Source: Nitrosomonas sp.
GTDB taxonomy: Bacteria; Pseudomonadota; Gammaproteobacteria; Burkholderiales; Nitrosomonadaceae
DNA: 38,425 nt
Direction: 5' to 3'
NCBI GenBank assembly: GCA_028577615.1
Contig: JAJSDU010000028.1
Coordinates: forward strand, 1-38,425
The translations under genes were made by a program, and so were the position numbers. The notes under the pieces were generated by a model. That model worked only from the letters and a program-made list of their open reading frames with translations, did not search any database and was not told the DNA's origin. Each line of letters begins with the position of its first letter. Positions within the stretch are counted from its first letter, which is position 1. This document shows, piece by piece, positions 1 to 8,437 of the stretch.

Positions 1-77
<77 letters not shown>

Positions 78-96
78 TGTTTTATTTCACTTCTCG

Positions 97-2247
97 TCAA
101 TTGCCAGTGTCCAGAAAACTGCGAAGTCTCTCAGAGCGTGCAGGGTGACGTAACTTCCGCAATGCTTTGGCTTCGATCTGTCGTATACGCTCACGGGTCA
201 CATCAAACTGTTTCCCGACCTCTTCAAGTGTATGGTCGGTATTCATTTCAATGCCAAACCGCATACGCAGAACTTTTGCTTCACGCGGCGTCAGGGAATC
301 GAGTATATCCTTTGTTACTCCTCTAAGACTAGCATAAACTGCCGCATCGGCAGGCGCCATTGTAGCAGAATCTTCTATAAAGTCACCAAGATGTGAATCC
401 TCATCGTCTCCTATTGGAGTCTCCATGGAAATCGGTTCTTTGGAAATCTTGAGGATTTTTCGAATCTTCTCTTCAGGCATTTCCATCTTCTCGGCAAGTA
501 CGGCAGGCTCTGGCTCCTGCCCGGTTTCTTGAAGTATTTGACGCGATATACGATTCATTTTATTAATGGTTTCAATCATATGAACAGGTATTCTGATGGT
601 ACGGGCTTGATCAGCAATGGAGCGCGTTATCGCTTGCCGTATCCACCAGGTTGCATATGTTGAGAACTTGTATCCCCGCCGATACTCGAATTTATCGACC
701 GCCTTCATCAGACCGATATTGCCCTCCTGTATCAAGTCTAGAAACTGCAATCCACGGTTGGTATATTTTTTGGCGATAGAAATGACCAGACGTAAATTGG
801 CTTCGGTCATTTCACGTTTTGCCCGGCGTGCTTTTGCTTCACCTGTCGACATTTTCCGGTTTATTTCCCTCAGGTCTTTAATCGAAATGCCAATGGCTTC
901 CTTGAGATTATGTAATTTCTGCTGCTGCTCTATAATTTCAGGCCTGTAATGTTCCAGCGCCTGGCTGTAGGGTTTTGTCGATGCAACTTCTTTTGCAATC
1001 CAGTCAAAATCTGTTTCATTTCCAGGAAATGTCTTGATGAAATAATTCCGCGGCATTTTGGCTCTTGTCACGCATAGCTCCATAATTCTGCGTTCATACT
1101 GGCGCACATCCTGAACTAATGCGCGTTGCATGTCACATAGTTTCTCCACAGTTTTTGCTGAAAAACGCATGCACATGAGCTCGTTGGAGATTTTTTCCTG
1201 TAATTCCTGATATTTGTTGCTGCCAGGACCTTCGTTGCTCAAAACAATTTGCATTTCAGCGAAAATATCACGAACAGCAGCGAAATGCACCAATGCATCT
1301 TCTTTAAGTTTCATCAGATCCGCACTGACTATGGTACCGTTATCATCTGCATCATTGTCATCATCGTCGTCATCAAGATCACCGGAATCCAGGTCGGAAT
1401 CAAGGGATTCACCTGCCATATCGGCATTCAGTATGTCCTGATCATCCGAATCAACCAAACCATCGACCACTTCATCAATGCGAAGATTGTCGTTCTCAAC
1501 TTCCGATGCCATTTTTATAATTTCAGCAATGATGGGCGGACAAGCGGAAATAGCCTGAATCATATGACGCAATCCGCCTTCAATACGTTTAGCAATTTCG
1601 ATTTCGCTTTCACGCGTCAACAGACCTACCGATCCCATTTCACGCATATACATACGAACAGGATCCGTGGTGCGCCCAAACTCTGAGTCAACCGAAGATA
1701 ATGCCGCCTCCGCCTCTTCTGCAACATCTTCGTCTGCAACTGTTGTAGCTGAATCTGACATTAGTAATGTTTCAGCATCAGGCGCCTCATCATGCACGGA
1801 AATACCCATGTCATTGATCATGCTGATGATGCCCTCTATCTGCTCGGCATCCAGCATATCATCCGGCAGGTGATCGTTGATCTCCGCGTATGTTAAATAA
1901 CCGCGTTCCTTGCCCAACACAATCAACCTTTTCAGGCGCATGCGCCTGGCCTCCATATCCTGAACAGAGGTGTTGCTTTCGGGTATTGATACGGCAGCAG
2001 CTGATTCAATGCTGGTAAATTGTTCTGCTGCACTTTTTGTTTTTTTGCTGGCGCGAGGTTTCGCCTGCTTGGTTTTCTGTTTTTCACTTTGCGCAGTCAT
2101 AGCATCGTCAACTGACTGTGTCGTACTTTTGGTTTTACTCCGAGAAGACTTGGCAGAATCCTTTATATTTTTATTATTTCCTTCCGCGCCTGATACTGAC
2201 TTTTCAACTTCTGCGTCTTTAATTTTGACTGATTTTGTCTTTGACAT
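97..2247 (-). CDS. rpoD: RNA polymerase primary sigma factor RpoD (sigma-70)
   Basis: Housekeeping sigma factor that directs RNA polymerase to -35/-10 promoters. The 716-residue product has the region 2 core with the promoter-melting segment at about residues 527-557 ([20 protein letters not shown]) and the region 4.2 helix-turn-helix at about 672-712 ([17 protein letters not shown]). It is about 100 residues longer than E. coli RpoD (613). The extra length lies in a Lys/Ser/Thr-rich N-terminus of about 80 residues and a very acidic low-complexity stretch at about 265-303 in the nonconserved region between 1.2 and 2.1. The ATG at 2247 has only a weak GGA upstream. dnaG and rpsU, often found before rpoD in gammaproteobacteria, are absent; the next gene upstream is an inositol-monophosphatase family gene. 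The tRNA-Ile2 gene follows. Confidence 0.98.
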   Translation of the reverse strand: MSKTKSVKIKDAEVEKSVSGAEGNNKNIKDSAKSSRSKTKSTTQSVDDAMTAQSEKQKTKQAKPRASKKTKSAAEQFTSIESAAAVSIPESNTSVQDMEARRMRLKRLIVLGKERGYLTYAEINDHLPDDMLDAEQIEGIISMINDMGISVHDEAPDAETLLMSDSATTVADEDVAEEAEAALSSVDSEFGRTTDPVRMYMREMGSVGLLTRESEIEIAKRIEGGLRHMIQAISACPPIIAEIIKMASEVENDNLRIDEVVDGLVDSDDQDILNADMAGESLDSDLDSGDLDDDDDDNDADDNGTIVSADLMKLKEDALVHFAAVRDIFAEMQIVLSNEGPGSNKYQELQEKISNELMCMRFSAKTVEKLCDMQRALVQDVRQYERRIMELCVTRAKMPRNYFIKTFPGNETDFDWIAKEVASTKPYSQALEHYRPEIIEQQQKLHNLKEAIGISIKDLREINRKMSTGEAKARRAKREMTEANLRLVISIAKKYTNRGLQFLDLIQEGNIGLMKAVDKFEYRRGYKFSTYATWWIRQAITRSIADQARTIRIPVHMIETINKMNRISRQILQETGQEPEPAVLAEKMEMPEEKIRKILKISKEPISMETPIGDDEDSHLGDFIEDSATMAPADAAVYASLRGVTKDILDSLTPREAKVLRMRFGIEMNTDHTLEEVGKQFDVTRERIRQIEAKALRKLRHPARSERLRSFLDTGN

Positions 2248-2304
2248 ATATTTAAAAATTCCAATGTGAAACGGAGTGAAAAGAATAAAAACTGAAAACT
2301 TGCA

Positions 2305-2313
2305 ATTATATCA
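2305..2313 (-). promoter_or_regulatory. Candidate extended -10 promoter P2 of rpoD
   Basis: A second perfect TATAAT on the minus strand (2305-2310) is preceded by TGA, giving the extended -10 form TGATATAAT. No good -35 box is present, as expected for this class. Immediately upstream is a 7-bp inverted repeat TCAAAAT-TTC-ATTTTGA (2311-2327) that could be an operator. Confidence 0.4.
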
Positions 2314-2332
2314 AAATTTCATTTTGACTTGC

Positions 2333-2362
2333 ATTATAGTCATCGTGGATTTACAGAGACAA
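2333..2362 (-). promoter_or_regulatory. Candidate sigma-70 promoter P1 of rpoD
   Basis: On the minus strand a TTGTCT -35 box (2357-2362) is followed after 18 bases by a perfect TATAAT -10 box (2333-2338). It lies 86 bases upstream of the rpoD start. It was found by eye and no transcription start is known. Confidence 0.5.
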
Positions 2363-2462
2363 AAGCGCTTGCTCAATAGTTCAGGACAAGCTGCTGAAAG
2401 TTATATAAAATCCATAAAAACACTAGCACAGGATATTTACCCGTCTCAAAAACCTGTTAAAT

Positions 2463-3245
2463 TTATTGATGGGACCGCACCCAATCACGCCACTGCACAA
2501 ATAAATTCCTATCTAACGCGGCAATTACCGAACGGCGCCAAGGTGAACCTGCCCAATAGTCATCATGATCAAACCCTGACATATGACCGCCAGCTTCCTG
2601 TAGAATCAGGCTGCCTGCCGCATAATCCCATGGTTTCTGTCCGCCATGAAGATATAGATCAAAATAACCTGCTGCCGTATAGCACCATTCCAAGGTACAC
2701 GCGCCATAATTCCGCTGAGAAGCGTATGGCGGATCAGCAGCGACTTCCGTTGCCAACTTTCTGTGCAGTCTTTTTAAATCCACATTAGCCACCGCATTTG
2801 TTAAAACCGAAGCATTATGTTTTATTGGCAGCCGTTTGCCATTCAAAAAAGCGCCTCGCCCTTTCTCCCCATAAAACATTTCATCTGAAACCGGATTATA
2901 AATGACCCCCAATACACTTCTACCCCGCTCCATCCACGCCACCGAAATGGCGAAATAAGGTATGCCATTGAGAAAATTGGATGTACCGTCGATTGGATCA
3001 ACGCTCCATAATCCATCATTTCCTTCAGACCATTGCGCTTCCTGCTCTTGCCGGGACATTTCTTCACCCAGAACAGGTCCAGAACGGATTTTTTGAAGTA
3101 CCTCTATCAGAGCATCCTGCGCCACCAGATCTGCCTCGGTAAACGTGCTTCCATCTGCTTTTGTCTGGCGGGCAACCTGTAAAAAACGTGGCATGACTTC
3201 ATGCTGCGCAACTTCCTTAACTGCTGTTATAACTTCATTCAACAC
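2463..3245 (-). CDS. Inositol monophosphatase family protein (SuhB/CysQ/HisN-like)
   Basis: Magnesium-dependent, lithium-sensitive-type phosphatase. Family motifs are in order: Glu-Glu at residues 61-62 (GEEMSRQ), the metal-binding DPIDGTSNF at about 83-91 and PWDYAAGS at about 205-212. Members hydrolyse inositol phosphate, 3'-phosphoadenosine phosphate or histidinol phosphate; the sequence alone does not settle which. I prefer the GTG at 3245, two bases after the stop of the upstream gene, because family alignments begin around its LNEVITAVKE. An in-frame GTG at 3275 would add 10 residues and overlap the upstream gene by 28 bases. Neither has a clear ribosome site, which suggests translational coupling to the thioredoxin-like gene. 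Confidence 0.85.
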   Translation of the reverse strand: MLNEVITAVKEVAQHEVMPRFLQVARQTKADGSTFTEADLVAQDALIEVLQKIRSGPVLGEEMSRQEQEAQWSEGNDGLWSVDPIDGTSNFLNGIPYFAISVAWMERGRSVLGVIYNPVSDEMFYGEKGRGAFLNGKRLPIKHNASVLTNAVANVDLKRLHRKLATEVAADPPYASQRNYGACTLEWCYTAAGYFDLYLHGGQKPWDYAAGSLILQEAGGHMSGFDHDDYWAGSPWRRSVIAALDRNLFVQWRDWVRSHQ

Positions 3246-3247
3246 GT

Positions 3248-3805
3248 TTATTCTGAACGCCACTTGATTGAACACCCGATACTTGGTGTCTGATCTTTTG
3301 GGCCTTTTCCTGTCATCGCGACTTCAAGCATGCCTTCGAACAAATCACGACGCGCACCCGGCGGCGCGGCTTCCTTACGGGAAGCATCCAAGCGCCCACG
3401 ATATTGAAGCTCTAACCTGTTATTAAATCCGAAGAAGTCAGGTGTACATACCGCCCCATAGGCTTTTGCAACTTCCTGAGTTTCGTCCCATACATACGGA
3501 AAAGGATAAGCCCATTCTCTGGCAATGCGGATCATATTATCAAAAGAATCCTCAGGATAATCATCCGGATTATTAGACATAATTGCAATCGCATTAACAC
3601 CATGCTTCTTTAATTCGTTGACGTCGCGAATGAGACGATCCTGTATCGCCTTAACATAAGGGCAATGATTACAAATGAACATAACCAGCAGTCCATTTTC
3701 TCCTTTTGCTGAAGTCAGATTATGGCGCTTACCGTCAACGCCCAGTAAATCGAAGTCAACCGCTTTCCAACCAAAATCGCAGACAGGTGTTTCCAAACTC
3801 GCCAT
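3248..3805 (-). CDS. Thioredoxin-like (AhpC/TSA-Redoxin fold) family protein
   Basis: Predicted cytoplasmic thiol-disulfide protein of 185 residues. It has a thioredoxin fold with the active-site motif CNHC (Cys45, Cys48) in the context MFICNHCPYVKAI, which is characteristic of a widespread but poorly characterised redoxin family. Later conserved pieces are YPFPYVWDETQEVAKAYGA and the cis-Pro loop CTPDFFGF. The ATG at 3805 is chosen because AGGAGG lies 9 bases upstream; an earlier start at 3841 lacks one. No signal peptide is visible. It probably forms a two-gene unit with the monophosphatase gene that follows. The substrate is unknown. Confidence 0.85.
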   Translation of the reverse strand: MASLETPVCDFGWKAVDFDLLGVDGKRHNLTSAKGENGLLVMFICNHCPYVKAIQDRLIRDVNELKKHGVNAIAIMSNNPDDYPEDSFDNMIRIAREWAYPFPYVWDETQEVAKAYGAVCTPDFFGFNNRLELQYRGRLDASRKEAAPPGARRDLFEGMLEVAMTGKGPKDQTPSIGCSIKWRSE

Positions 3806-3996
3806 TATCCTTTGCCTCCTGATTATAAACAACTCTTTCAAAACCAGATTCTTTTAACTTGGTTCATGCTTATCCGGCTAGCCATTTCACCGGAAAAGCC
3901 TTGGACATCATTTCCATGTAGATAGTTTAAAAAGCCAAACATGTTATATTAGCACGAGTCGACATACCTATTTTGTTATCGCGCTCAGATCAAACT

Positions 3997-4740
3997 ATGC
4001 TTCCCCGCTTTTATCATACCGACGATATTTTTGTCGGTCAGACTATTGGACTCAATCTTGCCGCCGGACATCATGCAAGCAGGGTGCTAAGGCTTAAAAT
4101 AGGCGACTCAGTTATTGTCTTCAATGGCAGAGGCGGCGAATTTCAGGCGCACATAAAAAGCATTCGAAAAACATCAACGGCACTCATCGTAGATCGATTT
4201 GATGATATTGAACGTGAATCACCACTTATTATTACGCTCGTTCAGGCGCTGTGCGTCAACGATAAAATGGACTGGATCATACAAAAATCAGTTGAACTGG
4301 GCGTAAACCGCATTCAACCGATTATCACAACCCGAAGTATTGTTCGCCTATCTGAAGAACGCGCAGCAAAACGACTGGAGCACTGGCAGAAAGTCATTAT
4401 TTCCACATGCGAACAGTGTGGCAGAAACCGCATACCGATAATAGTGCTACCGCAATCGTTAATAGATTGGTTAAGCGCCAGAAAAAGCGATGCGCAGCAA
4501 CACCTCGATTTTATATTGTCCGTCAGTGGCAATCACTGTCTGAAAAATTTCGCCAGCCCCCCGGCAGCGACGCAATTGACACTTGCAATCGGACCTGAAG
4601 GCGGCTGGACAGCTGATGAAGAAATAATTTTACAGCAGGCTGGATTTATTGCTCTGCGCGCAGGGCGGCGGATAATGCGCACAGAAACTGCGGCACTCGC
4701 CACAATCGCTGCACTGCAGACGTGCTGGGGAGATTTTTAG
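3997..4740 (+). CDS. rsmE: 16S rRNA (uracil1498-N3)-methyltransferase RsmE
   Basis: SPOUT-class methyltransferase that methylates U1498 of 16S rRNA using S-adenosylmethionine. The 247-residue product starts MLPRFYHTDDIF with a PUA-like N-terminal domain. It carries the knot-forming SAM site near the C-terminus: TLAIGPEGGWTADEE, then LRAGRRIMRTETAALATIAAL. The length matches the family (E. coli 243). I chose the ATG at 3997 over an in-frame TTG at 3973 because RsmE proteins begin with this MxPRFY motif. A TATATT -10-like element lies near 3945, but no convincing -35 was found. It heads a plus-strand run of four genes. Confidence 0.95.
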   Translation: MLPRFYHTDDIFVGQTIGLNLAAGHHASRVLRLKIGDSVIVFNGRGGEFQAHIKSIRKTSTALIVDRFDDIERESPLIITLVQALCVNDKMDWIIQKSVELGVNRIQPIITTRSIVRLSEERAAKRLEHWQKVIISTCEQCGRNRIPIIVLPQSLIDWLSARKSDAQQHLDFILSVSGNHCLKNFASPPAATQLTLAIGPEGGWTADEEIILQQAGFIALRAGRRIMRTETAALATIAALQTCWGDF

Positions 4741-4801
4741 AATTCACCCCCTCAATACTACTGAATAACTCGTTCCGATAATTTACTGCACTGCTCGCCC
4801 C

Positions 4802-6145
4802 ATGAATTTAAACACTGATTTTGTTGCCTGGTTCCGTTCCGTAGCCCCTTATGTAAATGCTTTCCGAGGAAAAACATTTGTATTCGGCATTGGCGGAGAA
4901 ATGGTCGCCGATGAAAAATTTGTCAGTTTTATCCACGATATAAATTTACTTGCCAGCCTGGGGGTGCGTTTGATCCTAGTCTATGATGCACATCCGCAAA
5001 TACACCAACGTCTCAATGAAAGTCACCCGGATAAATGCGCGGCACTGAATTCCGGCATTACCGATATATCTTCCTTAAACTTTGTTAAAGAGACCATAGG
5101 CCGAGTTCATTCCGAGATTGAAGCGTTATTATCCATGGGATTACCCAATTCTCCAATGGCGAATGCGGATATTCATGTCGCCAGCGGCAATTTCATCACT
5201 GCCTGCCCTTTCGGTATTATCAATGGCGTTGATTTTCTGCTGACCGGTAAAGTACGCAAAATCAACACCCGCGCCATTCAAAGCTGTCTGGATCAAGGCA
5301 ATGTGGTCTTGATGCCGCCATTGGGTTATTCACCAACCGGTGAAATTTTTAACCTCACAATGGAAAACGTAGCCACAGAAACTGCCATTGCACTCAGCGC
5401 TGACAAACTTATTTTTCTCCTCGACAGATTTGACGAAATCAGCAACTCAACGGAAAATGCAATCCACTTGCCCCGTGAGCTGACAGTCGCACAAACCAAA
5501 TTGCTGCTTCAGCAAACAAAAAACAATACATCTCACTTGAATAATGAAATACGCCAGAAGCTTGTATGCGCCATCAATGCATGCGAAGGCAAGGTCACGC
5601 GCACACATCTCATCAGCCGACATATGGATGGCGCTATTCTGCGAGAATTGTTCACACATTATGGTATTGGATGCATGATATCACGCGAACCCTTGGAAAC
5701 ACTTAGAAATGCCGGTATCGAAGATGTTGGAACGATTCTTCAGCTTATTGAACCACTTGAAACGGAAGGTATTCTTGTCAGAAGAAACCGGGAGTTGCTC
5801 GAAATTGAAATTGACCGTTTCATCGTATTTGAGCACGACGGCATCATTATCGGATGTGCCGCGCTTTATCCTTTTCCACAAGAGAGAATGTGTGAATTGG
5901 CCTGTCTGGCTGTGCATCCATCCTATCGCAACCAAGGGCATGGTAACCGGCTTCTTAAAGCTATAGAAGAACGCGCCGTTGCCCGAGGCAATGAAAAACT
6001 CTTTGTATTAACTACGCATGCCACGCACTGGTTTATTGAGCATGGTTTTTCAGAGGCATCACTTTCCGACCTGCCCAAACTTAAGCAGGATTTATATAAT
6101 TACAAACGCCGTTCAAAAGTATTCATCAAAACAATGACAAGCTGA
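4802..6145 (+). CDS. argA: Amino-acid N-acetyltransferase (N-acetylglutamate synthase) ArgA
   Basis: First step of arginine synthesis: acetyl-CoA plus glutamate gives N-acetylglutamate. The 447-residue product is the classical fusion of an N-terminal amino-acid-kinase-like domain (FVFGIGGEMV near the start; about residues 1-290), which binds arginine for feedback inhibition, with a C-terminal GNAT acetyltransferase domain. The acetyl-CoA loop HPSYRNQGHGNRLL is at about residues 371-384. Size and architecture match E. coli ArgA (443). No strong ribosome site precedes the ATG. A small hairpin followed by TTTTTG at 6167-6186 may end the transcript. Confidence 0.95.
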   Translation: MNLNTDFVAWFRSVAPYVNAFRGKTFVFGIGGEMVADEKFVSFIHDINLLASLGVRLILVYDAHPQIHQRLNESHPDKCAALNSGITDISSLNFVKETIGRVHSEIEALLSMGLPNSPMANADIHVASGNFITACPFGIINGVDFLLTGKVRKINTRAIQSCLDQGNVVLMPPLGYSPTGEIFNLTMENVATETAIALSADKLIFLLDRFDEISNSTENAIHLPRELTVAQTKLLLQQTKNNTSHLNNEIRQKLVCAINACEGKVTRTHLISRHMDGAILRELFTHYGIGCMISREPLETLRNAGIEDVGTILQLIEPLETEGILVRRNRELLEIEIDRFIVFEHDGIIIGCAALYPFPQERMCELACLAVHPSYRNQGHGNRLLKAIEERAVARGNEKLFVLTTHATHWFIEHGFSEASLSDLPKLKQDLYNYKRRSKVFIKTMTS

Positions 6146-6204
6146 TTTCTGTTTCCTCCGTCTTGCTTAGCAACGCTAAATTTTTGAAGGAATCCCTCAG
6201 TATA

Positions 6205-6233
6205 TTTACGCAAACCGAGGAAAGCGCCATAAT
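6205..6233 (+). promoter_or_regulatory. Candidate sigma-70 promoter of yggX
   Basis: TTTACG (6205-6210) and CATAAT (6228-6233) are separated by 17 bases. They would give a leader of about 30 bases carrying the GGAGG ribosome site of yggX. Found by eye. Confidence 0.4.
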
Positions 6234-6270
6234 TACAGATTTTCTATCTAATATCTACTCTGGAGGATAA

Positions 6271-6543
6271 ATGCCAAAAACAGTACATTGCATCAAGCTT
6301 GAACGTGAAGCGGAAGGTCTTGATTTTCAACCTTACCCGGGTGAGTTAGGTAAGCGTATTTTTGAGAATGTTTCAAAAGAAGCCTGGCATGAATGGATCA
6401 CACTACAAACCATGCTCATTAACGAGAATCGTCTCAATCTATCCGATTTAAAAGCACGCCAATATCTCGCTGAACAATTAGAAGCGCATTTTTTTGGCCA
6501 AGGTGCCGAAAATCCGGCCGGTTATATACCCGAAAAAGACTAA
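6271..6543 (+). CDS. yggX: Probable Fe(2+)-trafficking protein YggX
   Basis: Small cytoplasmic protein linked in enterobacteria to protection of iron-sulfur clusters from oxidation and to iron handling. The 90-residue product matches the family end to end: Cys7 in the N-terminal strand, then [20 protein letters not shown] and [18 protein letters not shown]. Length is the family standard (E. coli 91). A GGAGG ribosome site sits 5 bases before the ATG. It lies 21 bases before the CYTH gene and probably shares its transcript. In many gammaproteobacteria yggX follows mutY; no mutY is present here. Confidence 0.95.
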   Translation: MPKTVHCIKLEREAEGLDFQPYPGELGKRIFENVSKEAWHEWITLQTMLINENRLNLSDLKARQYLAEQLEAHFFGQGAENPAGYIPEKD

Positions 6544-6564
6544 CGAAGACTACTCCCGGTACCC

Positions 6565-7185
6565 ATGCCTACCGAAATTGAACTCAAGCTGCGCTTTCCT
6601 CCTCAATTTATAACAACCATCAAAGAGCTGCCGCTATTAAAAGACTTCTGTATCACCGCGCCAGTAGAGCAGGATATTTTCAGCATCTACTTTGACACAC
6701 CTGATTTCATTCTCCGCAACCATCGCATCGCCTTGCGAACCCGCAAAATAGGCAATCAATGGCTGCAAACAATTAAAAGTAACGGCACTGCTCAGATTGG
6801 CCTGCATTGCCATCAGGAATGGGAATTTCCGATAACTACCGAAAAACCGGAGCTCGATCGAATCAAGGATCAGGATTTAAAGATTTTCTTTTCTGATAAA
6901 AAACTCAGAGATTCGCTGCAACCAGTCTTTACTACTGACTTTCATCGAACAATATACCTGCTCGAACCATCTGAAAAATTCAGACTTGAATTCTGTCTGG
7001 ATACAGGAAGAATCATCGCCAATAACAGAACGGCTTTAATCTGTGAAGTCGAGCTGGAACTCAAAGCAGGAAACAGTCAACAGCTGATGGAATTCGGCCG
7101 GATGTTACAAGCAGTCTGTTCTTTTCAACTCATACCGGAAAACGCAAGTAAAGCGATACGGGGATTTGATTTGCTTGCAGAATGA
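6565..7185 (+). CDS. CYTH-domain protein, probable inorganic triphosphatase
   Basis: CYTH (triphosphate tunnel metalloenzyme) domain occupying almost all of the 206 residues. The signature ExExK is at the N-terminus (E4, E6, K8 in PTEIELKLRF), followed by YFDTPDFILRNHRIALRTRK, the usual strand with alternating basic residues. A later acidic strand, ICEVELELK, completes the metal site. Family members hydrolyse tripolyphosphate or other triphosphates, and a few are class IV adenylate cyclases. The N-terminus resembles that of E. coli YgiF, but the C-terminal CHAD domain of that protein is missing. The substrate is inferred from the family only. It lies just after yggX and is convergent with fba. 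Confidence 0.85.
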   Translation: MPTEIELKLRFPPQFITTIKELPLLKDFCITAPVEQDIFSIYFDTPDFILRNHRIALRTRKIGNQWLQTIKSNGTAQIGLHCHQEWEFPITTEKPELDRIKDQDLKIFFSDKKLRDSLQPVFTTDFHRTIYLLEPSEKFRLEFCLDTGRIIANNRTALICEVELELKAGNSQQLMEFGRMLQAVCSFQLIPENASKAIRGFDLLAE

Positions 7186-7192
7186 AGAGAAA

Positions 7193-7255
7193 GAGGAATT
7201 GTTGAAATTTTCCGTACAGAACGAACCATGCCTGCGAATTTTAAAACAATTCCTC
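7193..7255. terminator. Possible terminator hairpin between convergent CYTH gene and fba
   Basis: GAGGAATTGTT (7193-7203) pairs perfectly with AACAATTCCTC (7245-7255). This gives an 11-bp stem with a long 41-base loop in the 99-base gap between convergent genes. There is no clean T-run on either strand, so intrinsic termination is only plausible. Confidence 0.35.
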
Positions 7256-7284
7256 TCAATCAATTACATTAAATTGAAATCCGT

Positions 7285-8349
7285 CTATTTTATAACAGGA
7301 TTCAATTCGCCTTTCGCATAACGCACTGCCATGTCATCCAGTTTGATCGGCTTGATTTTACCAGCTTGACCAGCGCATCCAAATGCTTCGAAACGCGCTT
7401 TACAAATATCTTTTGCGGCCGCTGTTGCTACCTGGAGAAACTTGCGTGGATCAAAATTGCTTTTATCCTGCGCCATATGACGGCGAATCGCACCTGTCAT
7501 TGCCAGGCGGATGTCGGTATCAATATTGACTTTGCGCACGCCATTTTTGATACCTTCCTGAATTTCTTCAACCGGAACACCATAGGTTTCTTTCATTTCT
7601 CCGCCATACTGACGGATGATGTCCAGCCACTCCTGCGGCACCGAACTGGAACCATGCATTACCAGATGCGTATTTGGTATGCGCTGGTGAATTTCCTTGA
7701 TCCGATTAATCGCCAGAATATCACCTGTCGGTTTGCGCGTAAATTTGTATGCACCATGCGAAGTACCAATAGCTATCGCCAGCGCATCAACACCGGTTTT
7801 CTTGACAAAATCAGCAGCTTCCTCAGGATCAGTTAACAATTGATCATGTGAAAGTTTGCCCTCAGCGCCATGGCCATCTTCTGCTTCACCCATGCCTGAT
7901 TCCAGAGAACCCAGGCATCCGAGTTCGCCTTCGACAGAAACGCCAACAGAATGTGCAATTTTGACAACTTCAGCGGTAACCTGGACATTATATTCATATG
8001 TCGCGGGTGTTTTAGCGTCGGCTTCCAGCGAACCGTCCATCATGACACTTGAAAAGCCGCTGCGAATAGCATTCACACATACAGACGGAGATGCGCCATG
8101 ATCTTGATGCATAACGATAGGAATGTGAGGATAAGCTTCAACAGCGGCGGCAATTAAATGCCGCAGGAAAGGTTCTCCGGCATATTTTCTAGCACCTGCG
8201 GAACCCTGCATAATGACTGGACTGTCGCATTCATCCGCCGCCTGCATAATGGCATGAATCTGCTCCAGATTATTTACATTGAATGCCGGCAATCCATAAC
8301 CGTTCTCAGCTGCATGATCCAATAGTTGTCTTAATGATACCAGTGCCAT
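7285..8349 (-). CDS. fba: Fructose-bisphosphate aldolase, class II
   Basis: Zinc-dependent aldolase that joins dihydroxyacetone phosphate with glyceraldehyde 3-phosphate, or with erythrose 4-phosphate to make sedoheptulose bisphosphate in the Calvin cycle. The 354-residue product carries the metal/catalytic motif HQDHGAS at about 81-87, the [10 protein letters not shown] segment, a second zinc region GTSHGAYKF, and [10 protein letters not shown]. The sequence is of the CbbA/class IIB type common in autotrophs (cbbA is an alternative name). AAAGGAG lies just upstream of the ATG. It is the last gene of the tkt-gap-pgk-pyk-fba series. Confidence 0.96.
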   Translation of the reverse strand: MALVSLRQLLDHAAENGYGLPAFNVNNLEQIHAIMQAADECDSPVIMQGSAGARKYAGEPFLRHLIAAAVEAYPHIPIVMHQDHGASPSVCVNAIRSGFSSVMMDGSLEADAKTPATYEYNVQVTAEVVKIAHSVGVSVEGELGCLGSLESGMGEAEDGHGAEGKLSHDQLLTDPEEAADFVKKTGVDALAIAIGTSHGAYKFTRKPTGDILAINRIKEIHQRIPNTHLVMHGSSSVPQEWLDIIRQYGGEMKETYGVPVEEIQEGIKNGVRKVNIDTDIRLAMTGAIRRHMAQDKSNFDPRKFLQVATAAAKDICKARFEAFGCAGQAGKIKPIKLDDMAVRYAKGELNPVIK

Positions 8350-8437
8350 ACATTTCTCCTTTAAAGATTGATTTAATTTGTTTATTCTCCGAACATCAAT
8401 TTATTCCATTTTCGCCGATTGAATCATCCTGGATATA

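Noticed and set aside
2276-2788. Plus-strand frame of 170 codons antisense to the monophosphatase gene
   Set aside because: It covers the rpoD promoter region and the reverse complement of a well-supported gene; typical shadow frame.
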